From assembly GCF_017161325.1 (NCBI RefSeq), contig NZ_CP045670.1, positions 1,791,367 to 1,855,366 on the forward strand: a stretch of 64,000 nucleotides of DNA, read 5' to 3'. The translations under genes and the position numbers were made by a program. Source of the DNA: Treponema pedis. Lineage in GTDB: Bacteria; Spirochaetota; Spirochaetia; Treponematales; Treponemataceae. The notes below the pieces were generated by a model. That model searched no databases and was not told where the DNA came from. It saw only the letters and a list, made by a program, of their open reading frames with translations. Positions 56,119 through 63,225 of the stretch are shown here, in pieces (within the stretch, counting starts at the first letter, position 1; each line of letters starts with the position of its first letter).

Positions 56119-56892
56119 TTAAAAAAAGCGTAAATAGCCTTTTCTCTTTGCGCTTTTTATGCAGAGATTAAATACAACAATTCCGCAGATTAAATACAAT
56201 GCAGCGTTTGCCCATAAGAGTAAATGTTTTTCAGGAGATATCCGTATGACGGAAATACCTTGCTCAAAAACAATTTTAAGCATTTCATTTGCTTGGATAA
56301 AAGGTAAAAGCAAACGTGCAACAAAATTTGCCGGGATAAAAAGAACCGCTAAAAATATGAACTGAAAAATTGATAAAATTGCACTTGCTTTTTTGAATAT
56401 GATTGTAATCCCCGCAATAAATAGGCTTATGCCAAGCACTGAAATTAAGCCGACAATAAGTACATACGTAGTTGAAAAAATTCTGAAATAAATATGGCTG
56501 CCTGAAATTAACGAAAATACAAAAATATTAACCCAAGAAAAAATACAATATAAAAGCGTACTGACCATACTTTCAATGATAAGCAAAAATGTAAAATTAT
56601 TGCTATTTATAATCATGTTTTCTAATATGCCTGTGTCACGATTCTTTGCAATTATATAGCCGACAGAGGTGTATACTGAAAGAATCATTGTCCAAGAATA
56701 ATACCCAATGAGTATGCCTATCCTATCAGCGCCAAATGCCAAAACCGAACCGGATGCAATTTTGATACCATTCCATAACAAGAAGAAAATCGCATAAAAC
56801 AAAATCATTGAAATGATAGTATTCACAAGCGTTCGCTTGTAATAAATCATTTCTTTATAAATCGACGCATAAATGTTTTTTAGAATTCTCAT
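56119..56892 (-). CDS. ABC-2 type transporter permease
   Basis: The 257-residue protein has six membrane helices in the ABC-2 pattern: an N-terminal amphipathic segment (ILKNIYASIYKEMIYYKR), paired helices and a C-terminal helix before KSAKRKGYLRFF. It partners the ATPase gene 13 bases upstream, forming an exporter for a peptide, lipid or drug. There is a GAGG ribosome site. The gene end lies against an attC half-site, so it sits inside the cassette array. The cargo is unknown; a short peptide frame upstream (57895-57986) is a candidate. Confidence 0.8.
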   Translation of the reverse strand: MRILKNIYASIYKEMIYYKRTLVNTIISMILFYAIFFLLWNGIKIASGSVLAFGADRIGILIGYYSWTMILSVYTSVGYIIAKNRDTGILENMIINSNNFTFLLIIESMVSTLLYCIFSWVNIFVFSLISGSHIYFRIFSTTYVLIVGLISVLGISLFIAGITIIFKKASAILSIFQFIFLAVLFIPANFVARLLLPFIQANEMLKIVFEQGISVIRISPEKHLLLWANAALYLICGIVVFNLCIKSAKRKGYLRFF

Positions 56893-56905
56893 CTCAGTTT
56901 TCCTC

Positions 56906-57840
56906 CTATTTATTATTATTTATTAATTGCATAATTGATGCACGTAATGTATTTTCCGAATTTAACATTTTTACCTTTATGCCAAAGCCGTTTAGTTTTG
57001 AAAACATTTCATTAAGCTCATTATTGTTGTTCCAGAAAATACTAAAACTTGTGTCATTCATTTCAGTAATGTTAAAGTTATTGTATAACTCTTTTTTTAC
57101 ATCATCAGTAAGAGGTTCGTATAACATAACTTCATAACGGCTCGTTTCAAACAACGATATAAACTCTTGCATTGAGCCCTGCTTTAATGTTTGCCCTTCA
57201 TGAATTAAAATACAGTCGGTACAAGTCCTTTTTACAAATTCCATATCGTGCGAACTTAATAAAATGCTAACACCGAATTCTTTATTGATATCTACTATTA
57301 AGTGCTCTAACTCTGCCTGAAACTTAATATCTAAGCCTGTTGTCGGTTCATCAAAAATTAATAGCTGTGCCGGCGACATAAGCGCAACAGCGATATTTGC
57401 ACGTTGTTTCATACCGAATGACAGTTGATGTAATTGTTTTTTTAGTATAGTGCCTAATTCTAAATATTCTGCAATTTTTGCAAAACGAATTTTATCAAAT
57501 TTATTCGAGTTTTTTAACAGTGAAAAATATTTTTATATTTTTCCTCAACTGTCATATACCAAAATAAATTTCTGCCGCCGTCAAGCAATACGGAAATATT
57601 ATTTGTTACAATCTCCGTTTTTTTTAACGGATTCTCGTTTTCAAAATAAATATTACCGCTACATGGAATTAGAAGGTTGGCAACACATTTTATTAGTGTA
57701 GTTTTGCCGGCTCCGTTCATACCTAAAAGTCCTGTAATACTGTTTTTTGAAACATTAAGAGAACAGTTCTTTAACGCTTGCACTTTTCCATGTAAAAAGG
57801 TTTTGTTCAGTTTTTCAATCGAAAGAATTGGTGTGCTCAT
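56906..57840 (-). CDS. ABC transporter ATP-binding protein, frameshifted
   Basis: The ATPase of about 311 residues shows Walker A (LLGMNGAGKTTLI), Q-loop region (LLDGGRNLFWYMTVEE), signature LSFGMKQR, Walker B (LLIFDEPTTGLD) and the switch His (SSHDMEF), plus a C-terminal domain typical for ABC-2 exporters. The frame breaks in the T5 run 57530-57534; the missing frame reads KKYFSLLKN and links the parts. It is followed by the permease gene, and both follow a promoter at 58015-58043 with a peptide-sized frame between. It lies within the cassette array, and a two-gene exporter is large for a cassette. Confidence 0.85.
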
Positions 57841-57894
57841 TTATGTATCTCCTTTTGTCTATTTTTTTTCTACACCATTGTGTATAGATATCAT

Positions 57895-57986
57895 TTAAAT
57901 TTTTATTATAGATTGGCATTTTCCACTCATATTACAATCATATTCGGATATGACGGATATACAAAATTAAATTGTGATTTTTTCAT
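57895..57986 (-). CDS. Candidate small peptide gene ahead of the ABC exporter
   Basis: ATG 57986 has the strongest ribosome site of this region (AAGGAGGAG, ten bases upstream) and follows a consensus-like promoter. As written the frame codes 19 residues (MKKSQFNFVYPSYPNMIVI) and stops at 57927. One base more near 57940 would extend it to about 30 residues ending in DCNMSGKCQSIIKI, stop at 57895. The Cys-x5-Cys tail and aromatic/Pro start resemble small secreted or modified peptides, but no family is recognised and no modifying enzyme is in this cassette. It may instead be a leader peptide for the ABC genes. Confidence 0.4.
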
Positions 57987-58014
57987 ATATATGTATTTCT
58001 CCTCCTTATAAAAT

Positions 58015-58043
58015 AATATACCGCACAAAAATTTAGCTGTCAA
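58015..58043 (-). promoter_or_regulatory. Promoter of the peptide-ABC cassette
   Basis: Minus strand: TTGACA (58038-58043), 17 bases, TATATT (58015-58020). It gives this cassette its own transcription, independent of an integron promoter. Two small hairpins (CATGCC/GGCATG at 58109-58124 and CAATCT/AGATTG at 58080-58096) lie upstream of it. Confidence 0.75.
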
Positions 58044-58126
58044 GTTTTATACATCAAAAAAAATAAAATTTCAATGAAGCAATCTAAGCAAGATTGACTC
58101 CATACCTGCATGCCTTAGGCATGTTA

Positions 58127-58192
58127 ATCCAACATACGCTTAACCTGTAACTCCTGCCAAAAGGAATTATCAGGTTGAAGCGGGTGTTAGTT
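58127..58192 (-). repeat. attC-like recombination site (between hydrolase and peptide-ABC cassettes)
   Basis: On the minus strand the 5' arm (CTAACACCCGCTTCAACCTG) pairs imperfectly with the 3' arm (CAGGTTAAGCGTATGTTGGA), with mismatches and unpaired bases as in attC sites. The 3' core GTTGGAT (58127-58133) fits GTTRRRY. The 5' end overlaps the stop codon of the hydrolase gene, as is common in integron cassettes. Length is 66 bases. Confidence 0.75.
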
Positions 58193-59074
58193 TGCTAACC
58201 TCCTATAATCTTTACGAATAAACGGCTCATGTTTTTCTTCGGAAACTAAGATTCCATATTTATTCGGTTGTCTATATGCATTACCATGAACTTCTCTTTC
58301 TCTATAATTCCTTAATTCATCTATATCAAATACAGCTGGATATATTCCTTCTTCTTCACCGGCTTCGATAATTAATGTATCTCTAGAACATGGTTCAGTA
58401 GGCTTATATGCTATTCCGTCAAATGCGGTAGAATGACCATTGCAATCAGGCTTTCCTTTCGGATAATTAACTGTTGCAATACCTACCATATTTTCAAATG
58501 CTCTTGCCCGAAGTTGTGAAATTCGATTAATTTCCATCGGACATGCATTTGGAACAAGTATTATTTCAGCCCCTTTAAGCATTAAGATTCTTGCACTTTC
58601 CGGAAATTCTCTATCATAACAAATCATAGAACCTATCTTGATAATGCCGTTTAAGGTATCTAATTCAGATACATAGAAATCATTACCTGCCTGTAAAACT
58701 TTTTCTTCTCCAAAATCGCAAGTATGTACTTTTGCATAGGTATATACTTCCTTTCCGAACCTATCAAACATACAGATACTATTTCTAGGCAAATGTTCAT
58801 ACTTTTCAAGAAATGTAATGCCTATTGCTATTTGTAATTCTTTCGCTAAATCAGAAAATGAGCGAATAAATTTATCATTCTTATCAATTGCTTTGCTTTT
58901 TACTTCACTAATAGATTCGGTTAATTCATAACCGATACTCCACATTTCCGGAAACAATGCAATATCGGCACCGAATATTTTTGCCTTGCGACAAGCTTCC
59001 ATACCGATATGCGTATTTTCTTGAAGAGATTTTCCCGGCATTAATTGCAGTAAAGCAATTTTAATTTTAGACAT
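58187..59074 (-). CDS. Carbon-nitrogen hydrolase (nitrilase superfamily)
   Basis: The 295-residue enzyme cleaves a C-N bond of an amide or nitrile. The catalytic triad can be seen: Glu in LFPEMWSIGYE (about residue 42), Lys in YAKVHTCDFGEE (about residue 114) and Cys in GSMICYDREFPES (about residue 153). The substrate is not clear; the group includes amidases acting on small metabolites such as N-carbamoyl compounds. It has AAGGA before ATG and lies between two attC-like sites, forming a one-gene cassette of about 1 kb. The 5' untranslated part is only about 38 bases, as usual in cassettes. Confidence 0.88.
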   Translation of the reverse strand: MSKIKIALLQLMPGKSLQENTHIGMEACRKAKIFGADIALFPEMWSIGYELTESISEVKSKAIDKNDKFIRSFSDLAKELQIAIGITFLEKYEHLPRNSICMFDRFGKEVYTYAKVHTCDFGEEKVLQAGNDFYVSELDTLNGIIKIGSMICYDREFPESARILMLKGAEIILVPNACPMEINRISQLRARAFENMVGIATVNYPKGKPDCNGHSTAFDGIAYKPTEPCSRDTLIIEAGEEEGIYPAVFDIDELRNYREREVHGNAYRQPNKYGILVSEEKHEPFIRKDYRRLAN

Positions 59075-59106
59075 TTGTTTTTCCTTGTTGTATCAAATCT
59101 TGTCAA

Positions 59107-59173
59107 ACCAACTTCTCGCTTAACCTGCATTTGCAGGCTCCTCCGCAATGTCAGGTTGAAGCGGGGGTAGAAC
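59107..59173 (-). repeat. attC-like recombination site (between secreted-protein and hydrolase cassettes)
   Basis: The minus-strand arms TACCCCCGCTTCAACCTGA and GCAGGTTAAGCGAGAAGTTG pair with typical mismatches around GCAAT...GCAAA. The 3' core is GTTGGTT (close to GTTRRRY). It begins three bases after the stop of the secreted-protein gene (59177). Length is about 67 bases, a short attC. Confidence 0.7.
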
Positions 59174-59176
59174 CGA

Positions 59177-60106
59177 TTATTTTTTATTTATAAAACAAAA
59201 CAATGAATTGAAAAGTAAATAATTATATATTCTATATCTTTCAGAATAAAACATATTAATCTTTGAAAAATTCATTGATGTACTCATCAAATATAATCTT
59301 TTTTCTTTTTCATCATAAAGATATGCATTAAAGGTTGCCGAATTACTTTCCGGGTCACTGCCGAAAGCAATAATATATTTATCGGCTCCACAATTCCATA
59401 AAATTCCTTCACGCTCCAACTCTATTGACTGCCAATTATTTGGATGTCTATTTTTATAATATCCTTGGTTCATCGCAATATCCAAATCTTCTCTCTTTAC
59501 TCCATTTTTCTCATAGAAATTAATTGTTATTGAGTTTGTACCGCCGCCGTAAATCAGAAAAAATTTATCTTCGGAAGTCTTTTCTTTTTTACTAAAAGAA
59601 ATTTGATTCCAGTCATTATCGAAGAGCAGTATACCGAGTTTATTATTAAACACACCCGCTTCTCTAAAATTGAATAAATTTATATTCTCATCAAATTCTT
59701 TATCATCATAATTATATCTCCATACTTCTTTTTCTGATGTCTTTTGTTTTTCTAATTTTGAATCAATTTTCTTTACCATTGCTTTTGAAAATGATGAGTC
59801 AATTTTATTTGATTTTATATATTGTTTTAATTGCTGTTGTATCTTGGCATTTCGTGTATTTCTAAAAAAACTTTCAAGTAGTAGACTATTGATCGTTTCT
59901 TTTCCAATATTATTTCGATATATTTTATCGAAAGTTAAATCATCTACTACACGTTTGCCGGCATCCCATTGTGAAAGGTAATTCTTCATATTAAAATAAC
60001 CCTGCATTTCTTCAGTTGACGGAATATAAAAAAAATATTTGTTCTCTTCAGAAAACAGGCAATTAACTGAAAAAAATAAAACAATCACCAATGCTACTTT
60101 TCTCAT
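59177..60106 (-). CDS. Hypothetical secreted protein
   Basis: The 309-residue product has a signal peptide (VALVIVLFFSVNCLFSEE, cut probably after LFS). The mature part is rich in Asn, Lys and aromatic residues (FYIPSTEEMQGYFNMKNYLSQWDAG, LFDNDWNQISFSKK, FLIYGGGTNSITINFYEK), suggesting a beta-rich fold. I recognise no family. ATG 60106 has GGAG, and the leader is about 34 bases from the attC core. It is one cassette of the array; its low G+C differs a little from the housekeeping genes. Confidence 0.65.
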   Translation of the reverse strand: MRKVALVIVLFFSVNCLFSEENKYFFYIPSTEEMQGYFNMKNYLSQWDAGKRVVDDLTFDKIYRNNIGKETINSLLLESFFRNTRNAKIQQQLKQYIKSNKIDSSFSKAMVKKIDSKLEKQKTSEKEVWRYNYDDKEFDENINLFNFREAGVFNNKLGILLFDNDWNQISFSKKEKTSEDKFFLIYGGGTNSITINFYEKNGVKREDLDIAMNQGYYKNRHPNNWQSIELEREGILWNCGADKYIIAFGSDPESNSATFNAYLYDEKEKRLYLMSTSMNFSKINMFYSERYRIYNYLLFNSLFCFINKK

Positions 60107-60130
60107 TCTTTTCTCCTCGCTCCGTTAGGT

Positions 60131-60250
60131 GTCGTCATAACATTCGCTTAAGCTGCATTTCCGTGCCGTAGGCTTGGCGTGAAAATTGCATCCAAATTAT
60201 AAGCAATTTTCATGACAAAGGAAATGTCAGCTTGAAACGGTTGTTATACC
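60131..60250 (-). repeat. attC-like recombination site, long form (about 120 bases)
   Basis: The minus-strand arms GTATAACAACCGTTTCAAGCTGA...ATTT and AAATGCAGCTTAAGCGAATGTTATGA pair along about 24 bases with mismatches and an extra base, the hallmark of attC. The centre holds another hairpin (GAAAATTGC/GCAATTTTC). The core on the 3' side is GTTATGA followed by CGAC. This is the clearest site of the array. Confidence 0.8.
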
Positions 60251-60437
60251 TTTTGCCGTATAGCCGCTTTTCTTGCGGTTACTATTTTATTTTACATGAA
60301 AAAATATAAAATTTCAAGTCAGCAAAATATTATCAAATATTGAAACTCATCTTAAAAATTTTAATTTTTTCAGCGTCTAATTTAATATTTTTGCATAACC
60401 ACTATTTTTACATTTTGTCTTTCCATACATAAAACCA

Positions 60438-60470
60438 TTACCAAGCCTAACATTTAGTTAGACTTGGTAA
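60438..60470 (-). repeat. Palindrome with two perfect integron core motifs
   Basis: TTACCAAGCCTAAC and GTTAGACTTGGTAA pair over 14 bases with one mismatch and a five-base loop. The core motifs GTCTAAC (RYYYAAC) and GTTAGGC (GTTRRRY) are both present in the minus orientation, but only five bases apart, which is not a normal attC. It lies 14 bases after a lipoprotein stop, so it may be a terminator or a collapsed attC. Confidence 0.5.
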
Positions 60471-60483
60471 CTTCAAACCTACA

Positions 60484-60937
60484 CTACAACTTCTTTTTTA
60501 GCTTTATGATATACGTTATTTTTGATTCTTTCGGTTCTGATGATATGACATAGTTTTCCCCTAAAGGTTTCATCGTAAACACTTCATAACCAATCGATGT
60601 ACCATCAATCATAAACCAAAACTCATTCATCTTTTTTTTCCAAGAATTTTCTATTTCCTTTATCTTCCGCATAGAACGAGCATAGCCTAACTCATATTGT
60701 ATTCGAAAACCACCATCTTTGTATATCGGCATATTATTTTCATCACACTTATCGGTATATATGCTGCCATTTGAATTCAATGTGAGTAAACTAACTTCAT
60801 TTTCTGTAAATCTAGTACCATCCTCTTTTTCGATGTAAACACTTATAACGAAAGGTACATTCACTATCCCGCCAGCACACGAAAATATACTAAAACAAAT
60901 CAAAGCCCCAAAAAGTAATGCTAATTTTTTTTTTCAT
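60484..60937 (-). CDS. Small lipoprotein, frameshifted at an A10 run
   Basis: ATG 60937 has a strong GGAGG. The product would start MKKKLALLFGALICFSIFSC, a clean lipoprotein signal with lipobox IFSC, if the A10 run (60925-60934) were nine. As written, the frame ends within the signal. The mature part of about 130 residues shows VNVPFVISVYIEKEDG and IDGTSIGYEVFTMKPLG, probably a small beta domain. I recognise no family. The run of ten A near the start could be an error or an on/off switch. It has its own consensus promoter and may be the first cassette of the array. Confidence 0.65.
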
Positions 60938-60993
60938 AAACTTATCCTCCTCATATGAATAAACTTGCGGATATTAAATTATCCTACGGTAAA

Positions 60994-61022
60994 ATTGTAC
61001 CATGCTTTTTCTTATTTGTCAA
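60994..61022 (-). promoter_or_regulatory. Promoter at the head of the cassette array
   Basis: Minus strand: TTGACA (61017-61022), 17 bases, TACAAT (60994-60999). It drives the lipoprotein gene at 60937 and possibly read-through into later cassettes. Confidence 0.75.
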
Positions 61023-61069
61023 GTGTCATTTTATATTTTGTCTCTTATCTATGTGTCATTTTATATTTT
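61023..61069. repeat. Two 17-base direct repeats just upstream of the promoter
   Basis: GTGTCATTTTATATTTT occurs at 61023-61039 and again at 61053-61069, 30 bases apart (about three helix turns). The first copy touches the -35 box. The spacing and place fit a regulator binding on one face of the DNA. Confidence 0.5.
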
Positions 61070-61557
61070 TTTATTCTTTTCAAGGAAAAATATTAAAAAT
61101 TCAAACTACATGTTTTTTTTAACCAAGCAAAATGAATGGTTCCAACACAAAAATAAAACTTAAAAAATTGATTTTTACTTTACGAACCTTAACGCCATTT
61201 CTGAAAACAGTTTTAAATTTAACACTACTGCCCAGCAATTCTTTTCATTAGCGTGAAACACTAAAACAGACGTTTCTATTTCACTCCTTAAAAAAACTAA
61301 AAATCAATTTTTTACTTTAAACAAAGCACTAGAAATACGCAAAAGTAAAGACCATAATAAAACACAAGAGCTTTCATTTTCAAAAACCATTTAAATTTTT
61401 CTGTGACGAGTTCAAGTAAAATATTTCCGTTCATGAAAAGAAAATTTGTTCCTACAAATAAGAAACGAGCCTGATTCAGTTGAACACTTTCTGAAAACAT
61501 TTAGAAAAAAGCACATTAAATTTTTTTATATTTTTTAAAATATTTAATATGTTCGCC
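61070..61557. other. AT-rich stretch with a separated inverted repeat, no convincing gene
   Basis: AAAAAATTGATTTTTA (61162-61177) is exactly inverted as TAAAAATCAATTTTTT (61298-61313), 120 bases apart. A 62-codon frame (61312-61500, minus) has a hydrophobic end but no ribosome site. I cannot call a gene or a mobile element here with confidence. Confidence 0.35.
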
Positions 61558-61601
61558 CGAAGGGTCGGTATAACACCTTTTCGAGCTTTCCCATTATACC
61601 C
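61558..61601 (-). repeat. Possible recombination core at the outer edge of the array
   Basis: Minus strand: GGTATAA (61594-61600) and TTATACC (61567-61573) form a short inverted repeat. The core GTTATACCGACCC shares GTTAT-NN-CGAC-NCC with the sites at 60131 and 56080. The inner arms do not pair well, so it could be attI-like or an eroded attC. Confidence 0.4.
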
Positions 61602-61867
61602 TACAAACCGATATTCCGTCAACCTAATCTGCCGGAAAAATTGTGCAATACAATTTTCTACATATCATATCGGACTTTAAATGCCGAAAACTCTTCGGTT
61701 TAGAATGCGGGGTGTACATATCGCGATGTTTATGTCGCCGTATCAGAGCGTTTTTGAATGGGTTTTGTTGTGCAGCTTGCTTTCAAAAGATGTGTTGAAA
61801 AAGAACGGTTGTCCATTTATTTCTGTACGTCGGTAAGTATTTTTATAAACGTAAAGTCCGACTTTTT
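61602..61867. other. Unassigned stretch between cassette array and yebC
   Basis: The 266 bases hold a 63-codon plus-strand frame (61758 onward) that runs through the yebC terminator and has no ribosome site or family match, so I do not call it. No other element is seen. Confidence 0.4.
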
Positions 61868-61902
61868 AAAGAATACGCACGGTAAAGCCGTGCGCTTCTT
61901 TA
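61868..61902 (-). terminator. Terminator after yebC
   Basis: AAAGAA-CGCACGG and CCGTGCG-TTCTTT arms form a stem of about 14 bases with one mismatch and a five-base loop, 53 bases past the yebC stop. T residues follow on the minus strand. Confidence 0.75.
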
Positions 61903-61954
61903 AGTGTATAGTTTTATTGGATTTAAAAGATTTTCCTGTAAAATCGTAAACGGT

Positions 61955-62698
61955 TTATTCCGGCATTTCAAAACCGTCAGGGATATCGATATTTGTAGAA
62001 ACGGTTTGAACATCTTCATCTTCTTCAAGTTTATCAATCATTTTTAAGGCTTTTTGTGTCGTTTCATTATCAAGGGTAACGTAGGTATCGGGAACCATTG
62101 AAACGGCTGCGGAAATGGATTCAAATCCCTTCCCCTGCAAGGCTTCGAGAACGGAAGCGAATTCGTTGGGGTCGGTAGTAACCGTAATAACTCCGTCTTC
62201 AGTTGCAATGTCTTCAGCTCCCGCTTCCAAAGCGGTTTCCATAACGGCTTCTTCGCTTACTTTTTCGGCATCGTATTCTATAATGCCCTTTCTGTTAAAC
62301 ATATAGGCTACGGAACCTGTAGCTCCCAGATTTCCTCCGCTTTTTGTAAAAATATTTCGCACACTGGCAGCGGACCTGTTTTTATTGTCGGTTAAAACTT
62401 CAACTAAAACTGCAACTCCGCCCGGACCGTAACCTTCATATAAAAGCTCTTCATAGCTTACGGCACCGAGTTCACCCGTTCCCTTTTTTATTGCTCTTTC
62501 GATATTATCTTTAGGCATATTAGCGGCACGCGCTTTTAAAACGGCTGTTCTAAGCCTCGGATTGGTAGCGGGATCTCCTCCGCCCATTTTTGCGGCAATA
62601 GATATTTCCTTAATAAATTTAGTAAAAAGCTGACCTCTTTTTGCGTCAGCCGCACCTTTAGCGTGTTTAATTGTCGCCCATTTACTATGTCCTGACAT
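61955..62698 (-). CDS. yebC: YebC/TACO1 family protein
   Basis: The 247-residue protein is of the YebC/PmpR group. It begins with the hallmark [22 protein letters not shown], whose first 20 residues fit exactly, and contains [19 protein letters not shown] and [19 protein letters not shown]. Members help ribosomes pass difficult stretches such as polyproline, and some act as transcription regulators. Length is normal. The start has AAGGAG and a promoter upstream. It lies between the cassette array and purH and appears to be a single-gene unit. Confidence 0.95.
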   Translation of the reverse strand: MSGHSKWATIKHAKGAADAKRGQLFTKFIKEISIAAKMGGGDPATNPRLRTAVLKARAANMPKDNIERAIKKGTGELGAVSYEELLYEGYGPGGVAVLVEVLTDNKNRSAASVRNIFTKSGGNLGATGSVAYMFNRKGIIEYDAEKVSEEAVMETALEAGAEDIATEDGVITVTTDPNEFASVLEALQGKGFESISAAVSMVPDTYVTLDNETTQKALKMIDKLEEDEDVQTVSTNIDIPDGFEMPE

Positions 62699-62733
62699 GA
62701 AAACTCCTTAGTTTATAACAAAATAGGGTATAA

Positions 62734-62762
62734 TTTTACAAAAAAAAACAAAATATGTCAAT
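62734..62762 (-). promoter_or_regulatory. Promoter of yebC
   Basis: Minus strand: TTGACA (62757-62762), 17 bases, TAAAAT (62734-62739). The leader to ATG 62698 is about 28 bases, with AAGGAG. Confidence 0.65.
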
Positions 62763-62881
62763 GGGAGAAAAATGTTTACAAAGGGCAGCCGTGCCGCAAA
62801 AATCGGTAAAAAAGAAAGTCGGGATTTATATCGTATAGTAAGAATGGGGTAAAACAATTCCGATATAAGCAGTTCCGGAAA

Positions 62882-62909
62882 TTGACAATAGATTATATAT
62901 AGATATAAT
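62882..62909 (+). promoter_or_regulatory. Strong promoter without an intact gene
   Basis: TTGACA (62882-62887), 16 bases, TATAAT (62904-62909). It reads into the decayed frame 62910-63133 and towards purH. Confidence 0.6.
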
Positions 62910-63133
62910 ATCGACATAGTTTTATCCGGTGAAGTTTTTCAAAAATATCAAAGCCTTAAACCGAAACTTGCCGTAAGAAATTCCTCGGGTGAAGTGATTA
63001 CATTACTTAATAATGATGTAAATGCTTTTTTCATATATTTTATGTTTCGCATAATGCAGAAGAAAAAGAATATGCTAAAAAGTGCGGAGCGGTTTTAACG
63101 GAAATAACTGAAAAGCCGTATAATGATTATTGA
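62910..63133 (+). pseudogene. Remnant of a small gene before purH
   Basis: A coding-like stretch reads IVLSGEVFQKYQSLKPKLAV and then ITLLNNDVNAFFH; after a shift at the T6 run 63026-63031 it continues IFYVSHNAEEKEYAKKCG and ends EITEKPYNDY at the stop 63131-63133. No start codon with a ribosome site is found, and the N terminus lies against the promoter. It looks like the end of a small gene broken by deletion and an indel. I do not recognise the family. It has no known link to purH. Confidence 0.4.
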
Positions 63134-63225
63134 TGTCTTATAAAAATTTGAGCAATTTATCTTACTTGACCTAAAATATAATAATATGATAGTTTGAAGT
63201 TTAATAACATAAAAGGGGTTTTATA

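Noticed and set aside
61312-61500. 62-codon minus-strand frame with hydrophobic C terminus in the AT-rich stretch
   Set aside because: No ribosome binding site, no family resemblance, and composition follows the AT-rich background; part overlaps an inverted repeat.
61758-61949. 63-codon plus-strand frame between the cassette array and yebC
   Set aside because: It runs through the yebC terminator hairpin and has no ribosome site or recognisable domain.
62708-62917. 69-codon minus-strand frame upstream of yebC
   Set aside because: It covers the yebC promoter and has an AT-driven hydrophobic composition; no ribosome site.
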